Below, piece by piece: positions 32,296 through 42,860 of a stretch of DNA of 64,000 nt (positions are counted from its first letter, which is position 1; the number at the start of each line of letters is the position of its first letter). Made by a program: the position numbers and the translations under genes. The stretch spans positions 62,001 through 126,000 of the forward strand of contig NZ_MLYO01000016.1 in NCBI RefSeq assembly GCF_001866665.1, written 5' to 3'. The notes under the pieces were generated by a model. It had not been told where the DNA came from. It did no database searches and saw only the letters and a list, made by a program, of their open reading frames with translations. The DNA comes from Streptomyces monashensis (lineage in GTDB: Bacteria > Actinomycetota > Actinomycetes > Streptomycetales > Streptomycetaceae).

Positions 32296-35222
32296 CGGGT
32301 CTTCCAGGGATCGGCAAGTGGATCGAACAGGCCCAGCGGGATCACCTTGGCCAGCGGTTCTTCCTCCTCCGGCTGCGGCGGTTCGGGATCCGGCGCGGTG
32401 TTCGGGACCGGCGGAGGTATTGCCACGGGCAGGGCGGCCTTGGTGCGGGCAGCGACCTGCTTGTCCCGGCGGGAGCGCTTCCTCGGCTTCGCGTTCGTGC
32501 CTCCGGGCCCCGCGTGTGCGCGAGTCAGCAGGGCCGCGGCCGCCTCCGCGATCTCCGCCTCGGTGCCCTCAGGCAGGCCCTGGGCGGCGTGGTCCCAGGC
32601 CAGATCACCGAATGGGACGGGGGTGTGGCGCAGGTGCTTCCAGGTGGCTTCGATCCACTCGCCGTCGCCGTGGTGGTTGCGTACCCAGATGCGGGAGATG
32701 TCGTAGGGGTCGTGGTGGATCTCCCACAAGCCCTTCTTCTCCATGACGCCGGAGTGCTGGCGGCGGATCAGGCCGGGTCCGTCGTAGGTGCGGCGCTTGA
32801 TTCGGATGCCGTAGTCGTTCACCGCCCGCCAGACCGACGGCAGCAGCTCGATGTAGTCCTCGGCGCTGAGCGCGACTGAGACATAGCCGCACGCCTCCAC
32901 CAGTGCGGCGTACTTCTCGTTCGGCGTGAACGACCGGCCTGGGTGCAACGGGTCACGCAGGCCGTCGTGCTCGCGGTTCTGCCACGTCGCGACGAGCCAT
33001 TCGTCAAGAAGCTCCTGCAACTCCGGCAGGGACCACAGCGACTGCTTGTCCAGGTTCCGACCGCGGTGGTCGGTGCTGCGGCCGGTGTAGCCGGCGACGA
33101 ACTGCGCGAAGACCGTGCCGACGGAGTCCAGCATCTTCTCCACGTGCCCCTTCTGGAACGGGGACGCCTTGTGCGTGGGCTGGAAGTCGATCTCCAGAAA
33201 GCGGCAGGACGCCTTGAAGTTGCGGGAGATGAACACCATGCCGTGATCGCAGACGATCATCTCCGGAACGATCACCGGCTTCGCGGCCGCGTGCTCCAGA
33301 CGCTCGTCGATGTTCAGCAGCCGGCGGTAGGGCAGCACCGACCGCGACATCCGCAGGGCGTCTGCCCATCCCGGCCGCATCAACTCGGGAGTGACCGTGC
33401 GGGCCAGCAGCACGCTCGCGTCGACCGACTTCGTGCTGGGCCGCAGCACCGCCGCCGTCACCGTCCTCGTTGCGACGTCGATCATGCCAGTGAGTTCGAC
33501 CTTGCCCACGACGCCGTCGTCCAGGCGAACCAACACGTCCAGCGGCGTGGAGTCGATCTGCACCACCTCGCCCGGCGCGAACACCGTCCACTGCCCGAAC
33601 GGTGCCTTCGCCCCGTGGGCTCGCGAGCGGCGGTTGCGGGCGGTTCCCGAGATGGGGTTGCCTTGCGACAGCTTGGCCAGCAGCCGGTAGAGCGTCGCCT
33701 GCGACGGCAACTCGACCTCCTGACCTTCCTCACCCGCCTCCTGCAGGATCTCGCTAGTCCGCCAGATGATGTAGGTCCCAGTGCGGGTGGAGTCGTCCTC
33801 GCCCTCTTTGAGCGCCTTCCGCATGGCCTCGACCACCGCGTCGTCGACCTTCCCGAACTGCGGCTTCTTGCGTACCGGTCGGCGGTCGGCGAGCCCCAGC
33901 AGTCCCTCGATCTGATAGCGGCGGCGGAAGTTGCCGATTGTGCTCACGCTGACCCGGTAGCCCGCGGCCGTCAGCTCGGCCGCCTTCGCCCGCTCGCGCG
34001 CGGTCAGCGAATGACGGGCCGGATCGTACTCAGGACGCGGCCCGGCATCCTCGCCCGCGGCGGCAGGGTCGGTGCCGTGGAGGACCTCCAGGATGTGCCC
34101 CTCCCACCACAGGGCCTTCTCCCGCGCGTGTTCCGGAAGCGCCTCAAGCAGCGACACCGGCGGCAGAGGCATCCGCACCCGGCTGCTGAGCACCTCGAAA
34201 CTCTCATCACCTAGCAGCATCGCCAGCGGAATCTCCCGCGGCGAGCCGCCCTCGGCGGACAGCGTCACCACCTGGGCGGACACCGCGAGCACCGCCCGCA
34301 CCTGCCCGCCGAACCGCACCCGCTCGCCCACCCCGATCGCAGCCGGCCTCGACAGCCTGCGCATCTGGCTCCCCTCACCGCGTGTGCCCAGCCTCGGACG
34401 CAGCAGACCGTGCCCCTGACTCTCCCGCATCGGCCCAACGGCCATCCCATCGGACGTCTGCACCACAGTGTCACTGCCCAGTAGAGCCCCACCGAGGTCA
34501 GCCCGAAGTGCCCCGGTCCACAACAGATGGAACAGCACCGGCAGGACCCCCAGAACGTCCCCTGCCTCCTCGGCCCCCATCCGAAGCGGGCCCGGCCGCC
34601 GGAAGACCTCCAGCAGACGCTCGGCAACCCCGGCCGCACGGCCGCACCGTTCGTGCCGGTAGCGAGCCAGCCACCGCACATTCGCCATGAACACCGGATC
34701 AGGGACGCCGACGTGCACAAACTCCCAGCCGACCGCCGAACAGGCCCGCTCGGTCGCAGCGAACGCTTCCGCGGTCCGCTCATCGACCTGATCCTCGGCG
34801 CGGACATCGACCACCCGGGACCGGCCGTCGGCCAGTCGAACGAAGTAGTCAGGCGCGTGCCGTCGTCTCTCCTCGCCGTCGCGCCAGTGCAGCCAGAACG
34901 GCTGAGATGCGATCCCCACCACGTCCGAGGCGAAGTCCAGCAGAATCAGCCGGTCCCGCTCCAGCCACGACTCATAGCCCACATGGCCGCCGGTGGTCAC
35001 CGTGTAGTACCAGCCCGGGAAGCTGCGGTCACCCTTGTTCCAACGGAACCCACGTACCGGCGGCACACTCTCGAACCGGACGTTCCACCCGGCACCTAAC
35101 GCGACACGCTGACGTCGGCCGGCGTTGAAGAAGTCCAGATTGAAGGCGCTGAGCACGGGATCGCCGTACGCGTGTAACGGTTCCCCCACCATCTCCCCAG
35201 ACAGCCAGGCCGCAGCGGCCAC
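32292..35222 (-). CDS. TnsA-TnsB fusion transposase (endonuclease domain plus DDE integrase)
   Basis: A roughly 976-residue protein joining two Tn7 functions. Around residues 70-200 is a TnsA-like PD-(D/E)xK endonuclease module with SWLERDRLILLDF, HAPDYFVRLADG and VVDVRAED. The usual D/E-x-K is D-V-R here. After a helix-turn-helix (VSVSTIGNFRRRYQIEGLLG) comes an rve/DDE integrase core: D557 in VVQIDSTPLD, D659 in IVCDHGMVF and E695 in GHVEKML, giving the classical 35-residue spacing between the last two. A Mu-type beta-barrel C-terminus follows. The GTG start at 35222 lies inside the right-end repeats; ATG 35192 is the alternative. The fusion should cut both strands at each end if the TnsA site is active. 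Confidence 0.9.
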   Translation of the reverse strand: MAAAAWLSGEMVGEPLHAYGDPVLSAFNLDFFNAGRRQRVALGAGWNVRFESVPPVRGFRWNKGDRSFPGWYYTVTTGGHVGYESWLERDRLILLDFASDVVGIASQPFWLHWRDGEERRRHAPDYFVRLADGRSRVVDVRAEDQVDERTAEAFAATERACSAVGWEFVHVGVPDPVFMANVRWLARYRHERCGRAAGVAERLLEVFRRPGPLRMGAEEAGDVLGVLPVLFHLLWTGALRADLGGALLGSDTVVQTSDGMAVGPMRESQGHGLLRPRLGTRGEGSQMRRLSRPAAIGVGERVRFGGQVRAVLAVSAQVVTLSAEGGSPREIPLAMLLGDESFEVLSSRVRMPLPPVSLLEALPEHAREKALWWEGHILEVLHGTDPAAAGEDAGPRPEYDPARHSLTARERAKAAELTAAGYRVSVSTIGNFRRRYQIEGLLGLADRRPVRKKPQFGKVDDAVVEAMRKALKEGEDDSTRTGTYIIWRTSEILQEAGEEGQEVELPSQATLYRLLAKLSQGNPISGTARNRRSRAHGAKAPFGQWTVFAPGEVVQIDSTPLDVLVRLDDGVVGKVELTGMIDVATRTVTAAVLRPSTKSVDASVLLARTVTPELMRPGWADALRMSRSVLPYRRLLNIDERLEHAAAKPVIVPEMIVCDHGMVFISRNFKASCRFLEIDFQPTHKASPFQKGHVEKMLDSVGTVFAQFVAGYTGRSTDHRGRNLDKQSLWSLPELQELLDEWLVATWQNREHDGLRDPLHPGRSFTPNEKYAALVEACGYVSVALSAEDYIELLPSVWRAVNDYGIRIKRRTYDGPGLIRRQHSGVMEKKGLWEIHHDPYDISRIWVRNHHGDGEWIEATWKHLRHTPVPFGDLAWDHAAQGLPEGTEAEIAEAAAALLTRAHAGPGGTNAKPRKRSRRDKQVAARTKAALPVAIPPPVPNTAPDPEPPQPEEEEPLAKVIPLGLFDPLADPWKTR

Positions 35223-35253
35223 TCAACCTTCGCTGAGAATACCGAGCTGCCAC

Positions 35254-35295
35254 CAGCCTTCGCTGAGAATGCTCAACCTTCGCTGCGAGAGATCA
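35254..35295 (-). repeat. Right terminal inverted repeat of the Tn7-like element
   Basis: Its reverse complement begins TGATCTCTCGCAGCG and matches the left end at 37 of 42 positions. Three copies of the GAAGG-TTGAG box (in reverse) occur at 35272-35281, 35252-35261 (altered) and 35222-35231, so this end has more transposase boxes than the left. Confidence 0.88.
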
Positions 35296-35300
35296 CTCGG
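35296..35300. repeat. Target-site duplication, right copy (CTCGG)
   Basis: It is an exact copy of 29945-29949, immediately outside the right terminal repeat. Confidence 0.85.
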
Positions 35301-35340
35301 CCCGGCCCGGCATGACCATCCGGCGACCATGTACTAGAGT

Positions 35341-35358
35341 TATCTCGACATCGAGATA
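35341..35358. promoter_or_regulatory. Perfect palindrome in the acnA promoter, repressor operator candidate
   Basis: TATCTCGACATCGAGATA consists of two perfect 8-bp arms around CA, 129 bases before the acnA start. Its form suits a TetR- or MarR-type dimer. The cognate regulator is not in this window. Confidence 0.65.
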
Positions 35359-35399
35359 TCTGCCAGGCGCACCGCACCCCGCCACCCACTAAGGGTTAC

Positions 35400-38201
<2,802 letters not shown>

Positions 38202-38222
38202 GCGGTGGCGCAGGCTGGTTGA

Positions 38223-38254
38223 GGGCCGCCTCCCCGGTGACGGGGAGGCGGCCC
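38223..38254 (+). terminator. acnA terminator
   Basis: A perfect 13-bp stem (38223-38235 with 38242-38254) with a 6-base loop starts 22 bases after the acnA stop. Confidence 0.85.
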
Positions 38255-38360
38255 TTCGCCGTGTCCGGCCAGGTCATCACCGACCCTCAGGCTGAACACA
38301 GGGTTCCCCCAGCGAACCGGAACAGAATCCGTACATGTCTGACACCCCCGGGCCCCGGAG

Positions 38361-39875
38361 ATGAGCCCCCGACCGAGGGGCCGCTCGCTGCGTACCCGCC
38401 TCCTGCTCCTCGTCACCACCGTCCTCGCCGGCGTCTGCGCCGTGCTCGCCCTCACCGCCGTCCTCGCCCAACGCGCCTTTCTCATGGGCGCGCTGGACGA
38501 CCGGGTCGGCGCCGCCGCGGCGGCCGGCGTGACCGGCGCCGCCCGCCACCCGGCCCGCCCCGCCGACCTCGCCTTCCTCGGCACCGGCGGTCACCCCGAC
38601 GGACTGCTCGCCGCCCGCTTCGACAGCGGCGGTGTCGTCCTGGCCGCCGAGGTCGTCCGCGCGGACGACGGCCCGCGCCCCCTCGGCGCCGCCCAGCGCG
38701 CCGCCCTCACCGGCGTTCCCGACGACGGCTCGGCCCACACCCGCACCGTCCCCGGCCTCGGCACCTACCGCGTCACCGCCCTCGACGCCCACGGCGTCCG
38801 CGTCCTGGCCGGCCTGCCCCAGGACGACGTACGGCACACCCTCGACCAGCTCGTGCGCATCGAGGCCGCGGCCGCCGGCACCGTCCTCGTCCTCGCGGGC
38901 GCCGGCTGCGCCCTCGCCGTCCGCCGCCAGCTGCACCCGCTCGGCCACCTCGCCGCCACCGCCGCCGAGGTCGCCCGGGCCCCGCTCACCCCGGACCGGC
39001 CCGCCCCGTTCGCCCGCGTCCCCGTATCCGACGCCGACCCCGGCACCGAGACCGGTCAGGTCGGCGCCGCCCTCAACCGCATGATCGACCAGGTCGAGGC
39101 CGCGCACGCCGCACGCCGACGCGGCGAGGAGCGCGTCCGCCGCTTCATCGCCGACGCCGGCCACGAACTGCGCACCCCGCTCGCCTCCATCGCCGGCTAC
39201 GCCGAGCTGATGAACCGCGCCCCCGGCCCGGACGGCACCACCGACCCCGCCTGGCGCCGGATCGGCACCGAGTCCGCCCGGATGACCGGCCTGGTCGAAA
39301 ACCTCCTGCTGCTCGCCCGCCTCGCCGAGGAGCGGCCCCCGCACGCGGCGACGACGGACCTCGCCGTGCTGGTCGCCGAGGCGGTACGGGACGCCCGTTG
39401 CGCCGGTCCGGACCATGTGTGGCGCCTCGAACTCCCGCTGGACGCAGCGCTGTCGGTCAGCGGGGACCGACCGCGCCTGAGGCAGGCGGTGTCCGCCCTG
39501 CTGGCCAACGCCCGGGTGCACACCCCGCCCGGTACGACGGTCACGGTCACCGTCGGCACCGCGGCCGGCCGGCACACCGTCCGGGTCCGCGACGACGGGC
39601 CCGGCATCCCGGCCGCCCTGCTGCCCACCGTCTTCGACCCCTTCACCCGCGCCGACCCCTCCCGCACCCGCCGGGGCCTCGCCGAGGGCGGCTTCGGACT
39701 GGGCCTCGCGGTGGCGTCGGCGATCGCGGCCGCCCACCGCGGCCGCCTCGACGTCCGTAGCGAGCCGGGCCGCACCGAGTTCCGGATCGAGCTCCCCGCT
39801 GCGCGGCAGCCCCGCCGGACCGGCCCCGCGGCGGGCTACGGCAGCGCCTGCTCCGCCCAGATCACCTTGCCCTGA
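38361..39875 (+). CDS. Sensor histidine kinase (orphan)
   Basis: A 504-residue membrane kinase: a first helix (LLLLVTTVLAGVCAVLALTAVLA), a periplasmic region of about 120 residues, a second helix (AGTVLVLAGAGCALAV) and a HAMP linker. The H-box is RFIADAGHELRTPLASIAGY, the N-box ALLANARVHTPPG, and the ATP lid DDGPGIP with GGFGLGLAVA. This is the OmpR-partner (EnvZ/MprB-like) type. No response regulator gene is next to it, which is unusual for this class. It follows acnA after a terminator, with ATG 38361 behind CCGGAG. Its 3' end overlaps the opposite-strand phosphatase gene by 40 bases. The signal sensed is unknown. Confidence 0.9.
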   Translation: MSPRPRGRSLRTRLLLLVTTVLAGVCAVLALTAVLAQRAFLMGALDDRVGAAAAAGVTGAARHPARPADLAFLGTGGHPDGLLAARFDSGGVVLAAEVVRADDGPRPLGAAQRAALTGVPDDGSAHTRTVPGLGTYRVTALDAHGVRVLAGLPQDDVRHTLDQLVRIEAAAAGTVLVLAGAGCALAVRRQLHPLGHLAATAAEVARAPLTPDRPAPFARVPVSDADPGTETGQVGAALNRMIDQVEAAHAARRRGEERVRRFIADAGHELRTPLASIAGYAELMNRAPGPDGTTDPAWRRIGTESARMTGLVENLLLLARLAEERPPHAATTDLAVLVAEAVRDARCAGPDHVWRLELPLDAALSVSGDRPRLRQAVSALLANARVHTPPGTTVTVTVGTAAGRHTVRVRDDGPGIPAALLPTVFDPFTRADPSRTRRGLAEGGFGLGLAVASAIAAAHRGRLDVRSEPGRTEFRIELPAARQPRRTGPAAGYGSACSAQITLP

Positions 39876-42505
39876 GGGCTGTACCGGACGCCCCAGCGCT
39901 CGGTCATCTGCGACACCAGGAACAGCCCTCGGCCGCCCTCGTCGGTCGTCGCGGCGTACCGCAGATGCGGCGAGGTGTTGCTCCCGTCGGACACCTCGCA
40001 GATCAGCGCGCGGTCGCGGATCAGGCGCAGCCGGATCGGATCGGATCCGTAGCGGATGGCGTTGGTGACCAGCTCGCTCAGGACGAGTTCCGTGGCGAAA
40101 CCCAGTTCGGCGAGGCCCCACTCCTCCATCTTCCCGGCCACGGCCAGGCGCATGTCCGACACGGCGGCCGGATCACGGGGCACGTCCCACTCGGCCACCC
40201 GGTCGGGGGCCAGCGCCCGGGTGCGCGCGACGAGCACCGCGACGTCGTCCGTGGGCCGCCCGGGCAGCAGCTCGTCCAGCACCGCCTGGCACATCTCGTC
40301 CGGCGACCGGTCCGGGTGGCGGGCCAGCGACTGCAGCAGCAGCTCCATGCCCACGTCCAGATCGCGGGTACGGTCCTCGATCAGACCGTCGGTGTAGAGC
40401 ACCAGCCGGGTGTCCTCGGCCAGCTCCAGCTCGGCCGTCTGGAACGGCATGGCCCCGATGCCGAGCGGCGGGCCGGCCGGCAGGTCGGCGAAGGTGACGC
40501 TGCCGTCGGGGTGGACCAGCGCCGGTGCCAGATGCCCCGCCCGCGCCATGGTGCAGCGGCGTGTCACCGGGTCGTAGATCGCGTACAGACAGGTCGCGCC
40601 GGCGATCTCCCCGGTCGCCTCCGCGCAGGCCTCGTCCTGGTCGATCCGGCCGACGAGGTCGTCGAGATGGCTCAGCAGCTCGTCGGGCGGCAGATCGAGG
40701 GCGGAGAAGTTGTGCACCGCGGTGCGTAGCCGTCCCATGGTGGCCGCCGCGTGCAGACCGTGGCCGACGACGTCGCCGACGACCAGCGCCACCCGGCCGC
40801 CCGGCAGGGGGATCACGTCGAACCAGTCCCCGCTCACCCCGGACTGCGCGGGCAGGTAGCGGTAGCCGACGTCGAGGGCGCTCTGCTCGGGCAGCGCGCG
40901 CGGCAGCAGGCTGCGCTGCAGGGTGACCGCCAGCGCGTGCTCACGGGCGTAGCGGCGGGCGTTGTCGATGCTGACCGCGGCGCGCGCCACGAGCTCCTCG
41001 GCCAGCGACACGTCCTCCTCGTCGAAGGGGTCCCGCTTGGCCCGGTAGAAGTTCGCCATGCCCAGGACGACGCCGCGGGCGCGGATCGGGGCGACGATCA
41101 GCGACTGGATGCCGTACTCCAGGATCGCGCGGGTGCGCTGGGGGTCCTGGGCCTGCCAGTCCGGCGCCGCCGACAGGTCGGCCACCAGCTCGGAGCGGCC
41201 GCTGCCGTACCCTCGGGCCTGCGGCGTGACCGGCAGGAAGTTGATCAGCCGGTTCTTCTCGTAGAGCGGGTGGTCGTCCCGGATGCCGCGCATGGCGATG
41301 CGCCGCAGGTCCGTCGCGGTGGCGGCCGGCTCGTCGCCGTACAGCACGGCGTCGGCCAGGTCCACGGTGACGAAGTCGGCGAACCGCGGTACGGCGACCC
41401 GCGCCAGCTCGTCCGCGGTGCTCCCCACGTCGAGGGTGGTGCCGATGCCCACACCGGCGTCGTAGAGCAGCTTGAGCCGCTCCCGGGCGACCTCCGCCCG
41501 GCCGGACAGGGCCTGGAGCTCGGTGGTGTCGCGCAGGGTCACCACGGTGCCGCCAGGGCCTCCGGCGCTGTCGGTGGGGCGCTGGTTGACCGCCAGCAGC
41601 CGTTCCCCGGCGAAGAGCACCTCGTCGGTGGCCTCGCGCCGGGAGACCAGCAGCTCCACGACGTCCGGATCGAGGTCCGGCAGCTGGGACGGGTGCCGTC
41701 CCTCGACCTCGGCGGGCAGGTCCAGCAGCCGCTTGGCCTCGTCGTTGACCAGCAGCAGCCGGCCGTCGGCACCGACGATGAGCACTCCTTCGCGCACGGA
41801 GTGCAGCACCGTGTCGTGGTGCTCGTACATGCGGGTCATCTCGTCCGGGGCCAGGCTGTGGGTCTGCCGCCGCAGACGCCTGCCCACCAGGGCCGTGCCC
41901 CCGGTCGACGCCACGAGCGCGCCGGCCCCTGCCGTCAGGATGATCGGCAGCTGCCGGTTCACCGCGTTGGTGATGTTCCTGACCTTCAGCCCGGCGGAGA
42001 CGAGGGCGACCACCTTGCCCCGGGCGTCGTCCACCGGAACGGTCGCCTGCTCCTCGTGGCCGAGCGGGCCGTGGACGCTCTCCGTGTAGACCTTGCCGGC
42101 CAGCGACGGCGCGATCTGGCCCACGAACCGCTTCCCGATCTTGCTGGGCAGCGGGTGCGTGTAGCGGATGCCGTGCGTGTCCATGACGACGATGAAGTCG
42201 ACGCCCGCGGCCTTGCGCGTCGCCTCGGTGATCGGCTGGAGGATCTTGGACGGATCGGGCGTGCGCAGCGCCTGTAGGAGGCCGGGGGAGTGGGCGAAGG
42301 TCTGGGCCACGGCGATGGAGCGGCGCCTGGCCTCGGCCCCGGTGTCCCGTTGCGACTGGAGGAACAGGGCAAGGACTCCGCAGATGACGAGGACCACGAC
42401 CAGCGCCACTTGCAGGACCATGACCTGCCCGGCGACGCTCCGCGGGCTCTTGCCGATCACAGAGCGCCAGGAGAGACGCCTGAATCGCTCAGGCATGTCC
42501 GACAT
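39836..42505 (-). CDS. PP2C-type (SpoIIE/RsbU) phosphatase with CitA/DcuS-like sensor, PAS, GAF and RsbW-like kinase domains
   Basis: An 889-residue regulator. In order: a membrane helix (VMVLQVALVVVLVICGVLALFL), an extracytoplasmic PDC sensor with the CitA/DcuS-type phrase RYTHPLPSKIGKRFVGQI, a second helix, a PAS domain (about 215-330), a GAF domain (about 345-520), an SpoIIE/PP2C phosphatase (VSGDWFDVIPLPGGRVALVVGDV), and an RsbW-like HATPase (LVLSELVTNAIRYGSD). Such proteins control sigma factors through anti-sigma antagonists. In the two-component families, PDC domains with this phrase bind citrate or C4-dicarboxylates. Given aconitase two genes away, a di- or tricarboxylate signal is attractive but inferred. 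Having both phosphatase and kinase modules in one chain is common in Streptomyces. Confidence 0.88.
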   Translation of the reverse strand: MSDMPERFRRLSWRSVIGKSPRSVAGQVMVLQVALVVVLVICGVLALFLQSQRDTGAEARRRSIAVAQTFAHSPGLLQALRTPDPSKILQPITEATRKAAGVDFIVVMDTHGIRYTHPLPSKIGKRFVGQIAPSLAGKVYTESVHGPLGHEEQATVPVDDARGKVVALVSAGLKVRNITNAVNRQLPIILTAGAGALVASTGGTALVGRRLRRQTHSLAPDEMTRMYEHHDTVLHSVREGVLIVGADGRLLLVNDEAKRLLDLPAEVEGRHPSQLPDLDPDVVELLVSRREATDEVLFAGERLLAVNQRPTDSAGGPGGTVVTLRDTTELQALSGRAEVARERLKLLYDAGVGIGTTLDVGSTADELARVAVPRFADFVTVDLADAVLYGDEPAATATDLRRIAMRGIRDDHPLYEKNRLINFLPVTPQARGYGSGRSELVADLSAAPDWQAQDPQRTRAILEYGIQSLIVAPIRARGVVLGMANFYRAKRDPFDEEDVSLAEELVARAAVSIDNARRYAREHALAVTLQRSLLPRALPEQSALDVGYRYLPAQSGVSGDWFDVIPLPGGRVALVVGDVVGHGLHAAATMGRLRTAVHNFSALDLPPDELLSHLDDLVGRIDQDEACAEATGEIAGATCLYAIYDPVTRRCTMARAGHLAPALVHPDGSVTFADLPAGPPLGIGAMPFQTAELELAEDTRLVLYTDGLIEDRTRDLDVGMELLLQSLARHPDRSPDEMCQAVLDELLPGRPTDDVAVLVARTRALAPDRVAEWDVPRDPAAVSDMRLAVAGKMEEWGLAELGFATELVLSELVTNAIRYGSDPIRLRLIRDRALICEVSDGSNTSPHLRYAATTDEGGRGLFLVSQMTERWGVRYSPQGKVIWAEQALP

Positions 42506-42570
42506 GCGGCCTTTGTAGCACTCATGTTCGCCGGGTGGCTATGGCTGGTCCGCGAGCCGGACAGCTCTGG

Positions 42571-42603
42571 GCGGACCCGGTGCTCAGGACGCACCGGGTC
42601 CGC
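42571..42603 (-). terminator. Terminator downstream of the GH92 gene
   Basis: A perfect 13-bp stem (42571-42583 with 42591-42603) with a 7-base loop lies 260-290 bases past the GH92 stop and just before the promoter region of the phosphatase gene. Confidence 0.65.
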
Positions 42604-42659
42604 GAGCCGGGCGGGCGAGGGGGGTGGGTGTGTCCGCCCGGATGGTGCCGGCTGGCGCC

Positions 42660-42671
42660 GACAACGTTGTC
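42660..42671. promoter_or_regulatory. LacI-type operator-like palindrome, downstream copy
   Basis: GACAACGTTGTC, a perfect 12-bp palindrome, is identical to the one at 46695-46706. It lies 190 bases beyond the GH92 stop and 155 bases upstream of the phosphatase start. The rest of 42506-42860 shows only the hairpin at 42571. Confidence 0.65.
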
Positions 42672-42860
42672 TGGGTCCGTTCTGACTCTACCGGCCCGAC
42701 CGCGAAGGACGTCAACCCGCTTGAGGTAGCTCGTCCGGGTGACTCGCGGCGCGCCGGCTCCGGCGTGCGCGGTCCTCCGTGGTACGGGTGGCGCACAGCG
42801 CTGTCCCTGCGACGTGTGCGACCAGTGGTGCGCCACCCGACCCTACGGCGGAGGGCCGCG

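Larger units (their letters stand above)
29950..35295 (-). mobile_element. Compact Tn7-like transposon (TnsAB fusion, TnsC/TniB, two TniQ-like genes)
   Basis: A complete 5,346-bp element. Its ends are imperfect inverted repeats matching at 37 of 42 positions, starting TGAYCTCTCGCAG, with several copies of the transposase-box-like GAAGGTTGAG inside each end. A perfect 5-bp duplication, CTCGG, flanks it. All four genes read leftward from the right end with short gaps or overlaps: TnsA-TnsB fusion, AAA ATPase, and two different TniQ-like proteins. There is no cargo gene, no Cas gene and no CRISPR. It sits between murA2 and acnA, which are adjacent divergent genes in related genomes as I recall. 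The intact ends, duplication and open frames suggest a recent insertion. Confidence 0.9.

Noticed and set aside
35222..35295. Repeated CTTCGCTGAGAAT units resembling a short CRISPR array
   Set aside because: The spacing is irregular, there are only three copies and no spacers of constant size, and they match the transposase boxes of the opposite transposon end.
29950..35295. CRISPR-associated transposon (CAST)
   Set aside because: Despite TniQ, TnsC and TnsB-type genes, no Cas12k or Cascade gene and no CRISPR array is present in the element or nearby.
38277..40121. 614-residue open frame on the minus strand across the histidine kinase
   Set aside because: It is low-complexity Gly/Ala/Val/Arg sequence opposite a clear kinase with all its boxes; no motif supports it.
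38361..42505. Histidine kinase and phosphatase as a two-component pair
   Set aside because: They are convergent and the phosphatase protein has no receiver domain, so it is not a response regulator for the kinase.
42547..42610. Direct repeat GGTCCGCGAGCCGG, two copies 50 bases apart
   Set aside because: The second copy shares bases with the terminator arm and there are only two copies; I see no mobile-element or regulatory meaning beyond the hairpin.
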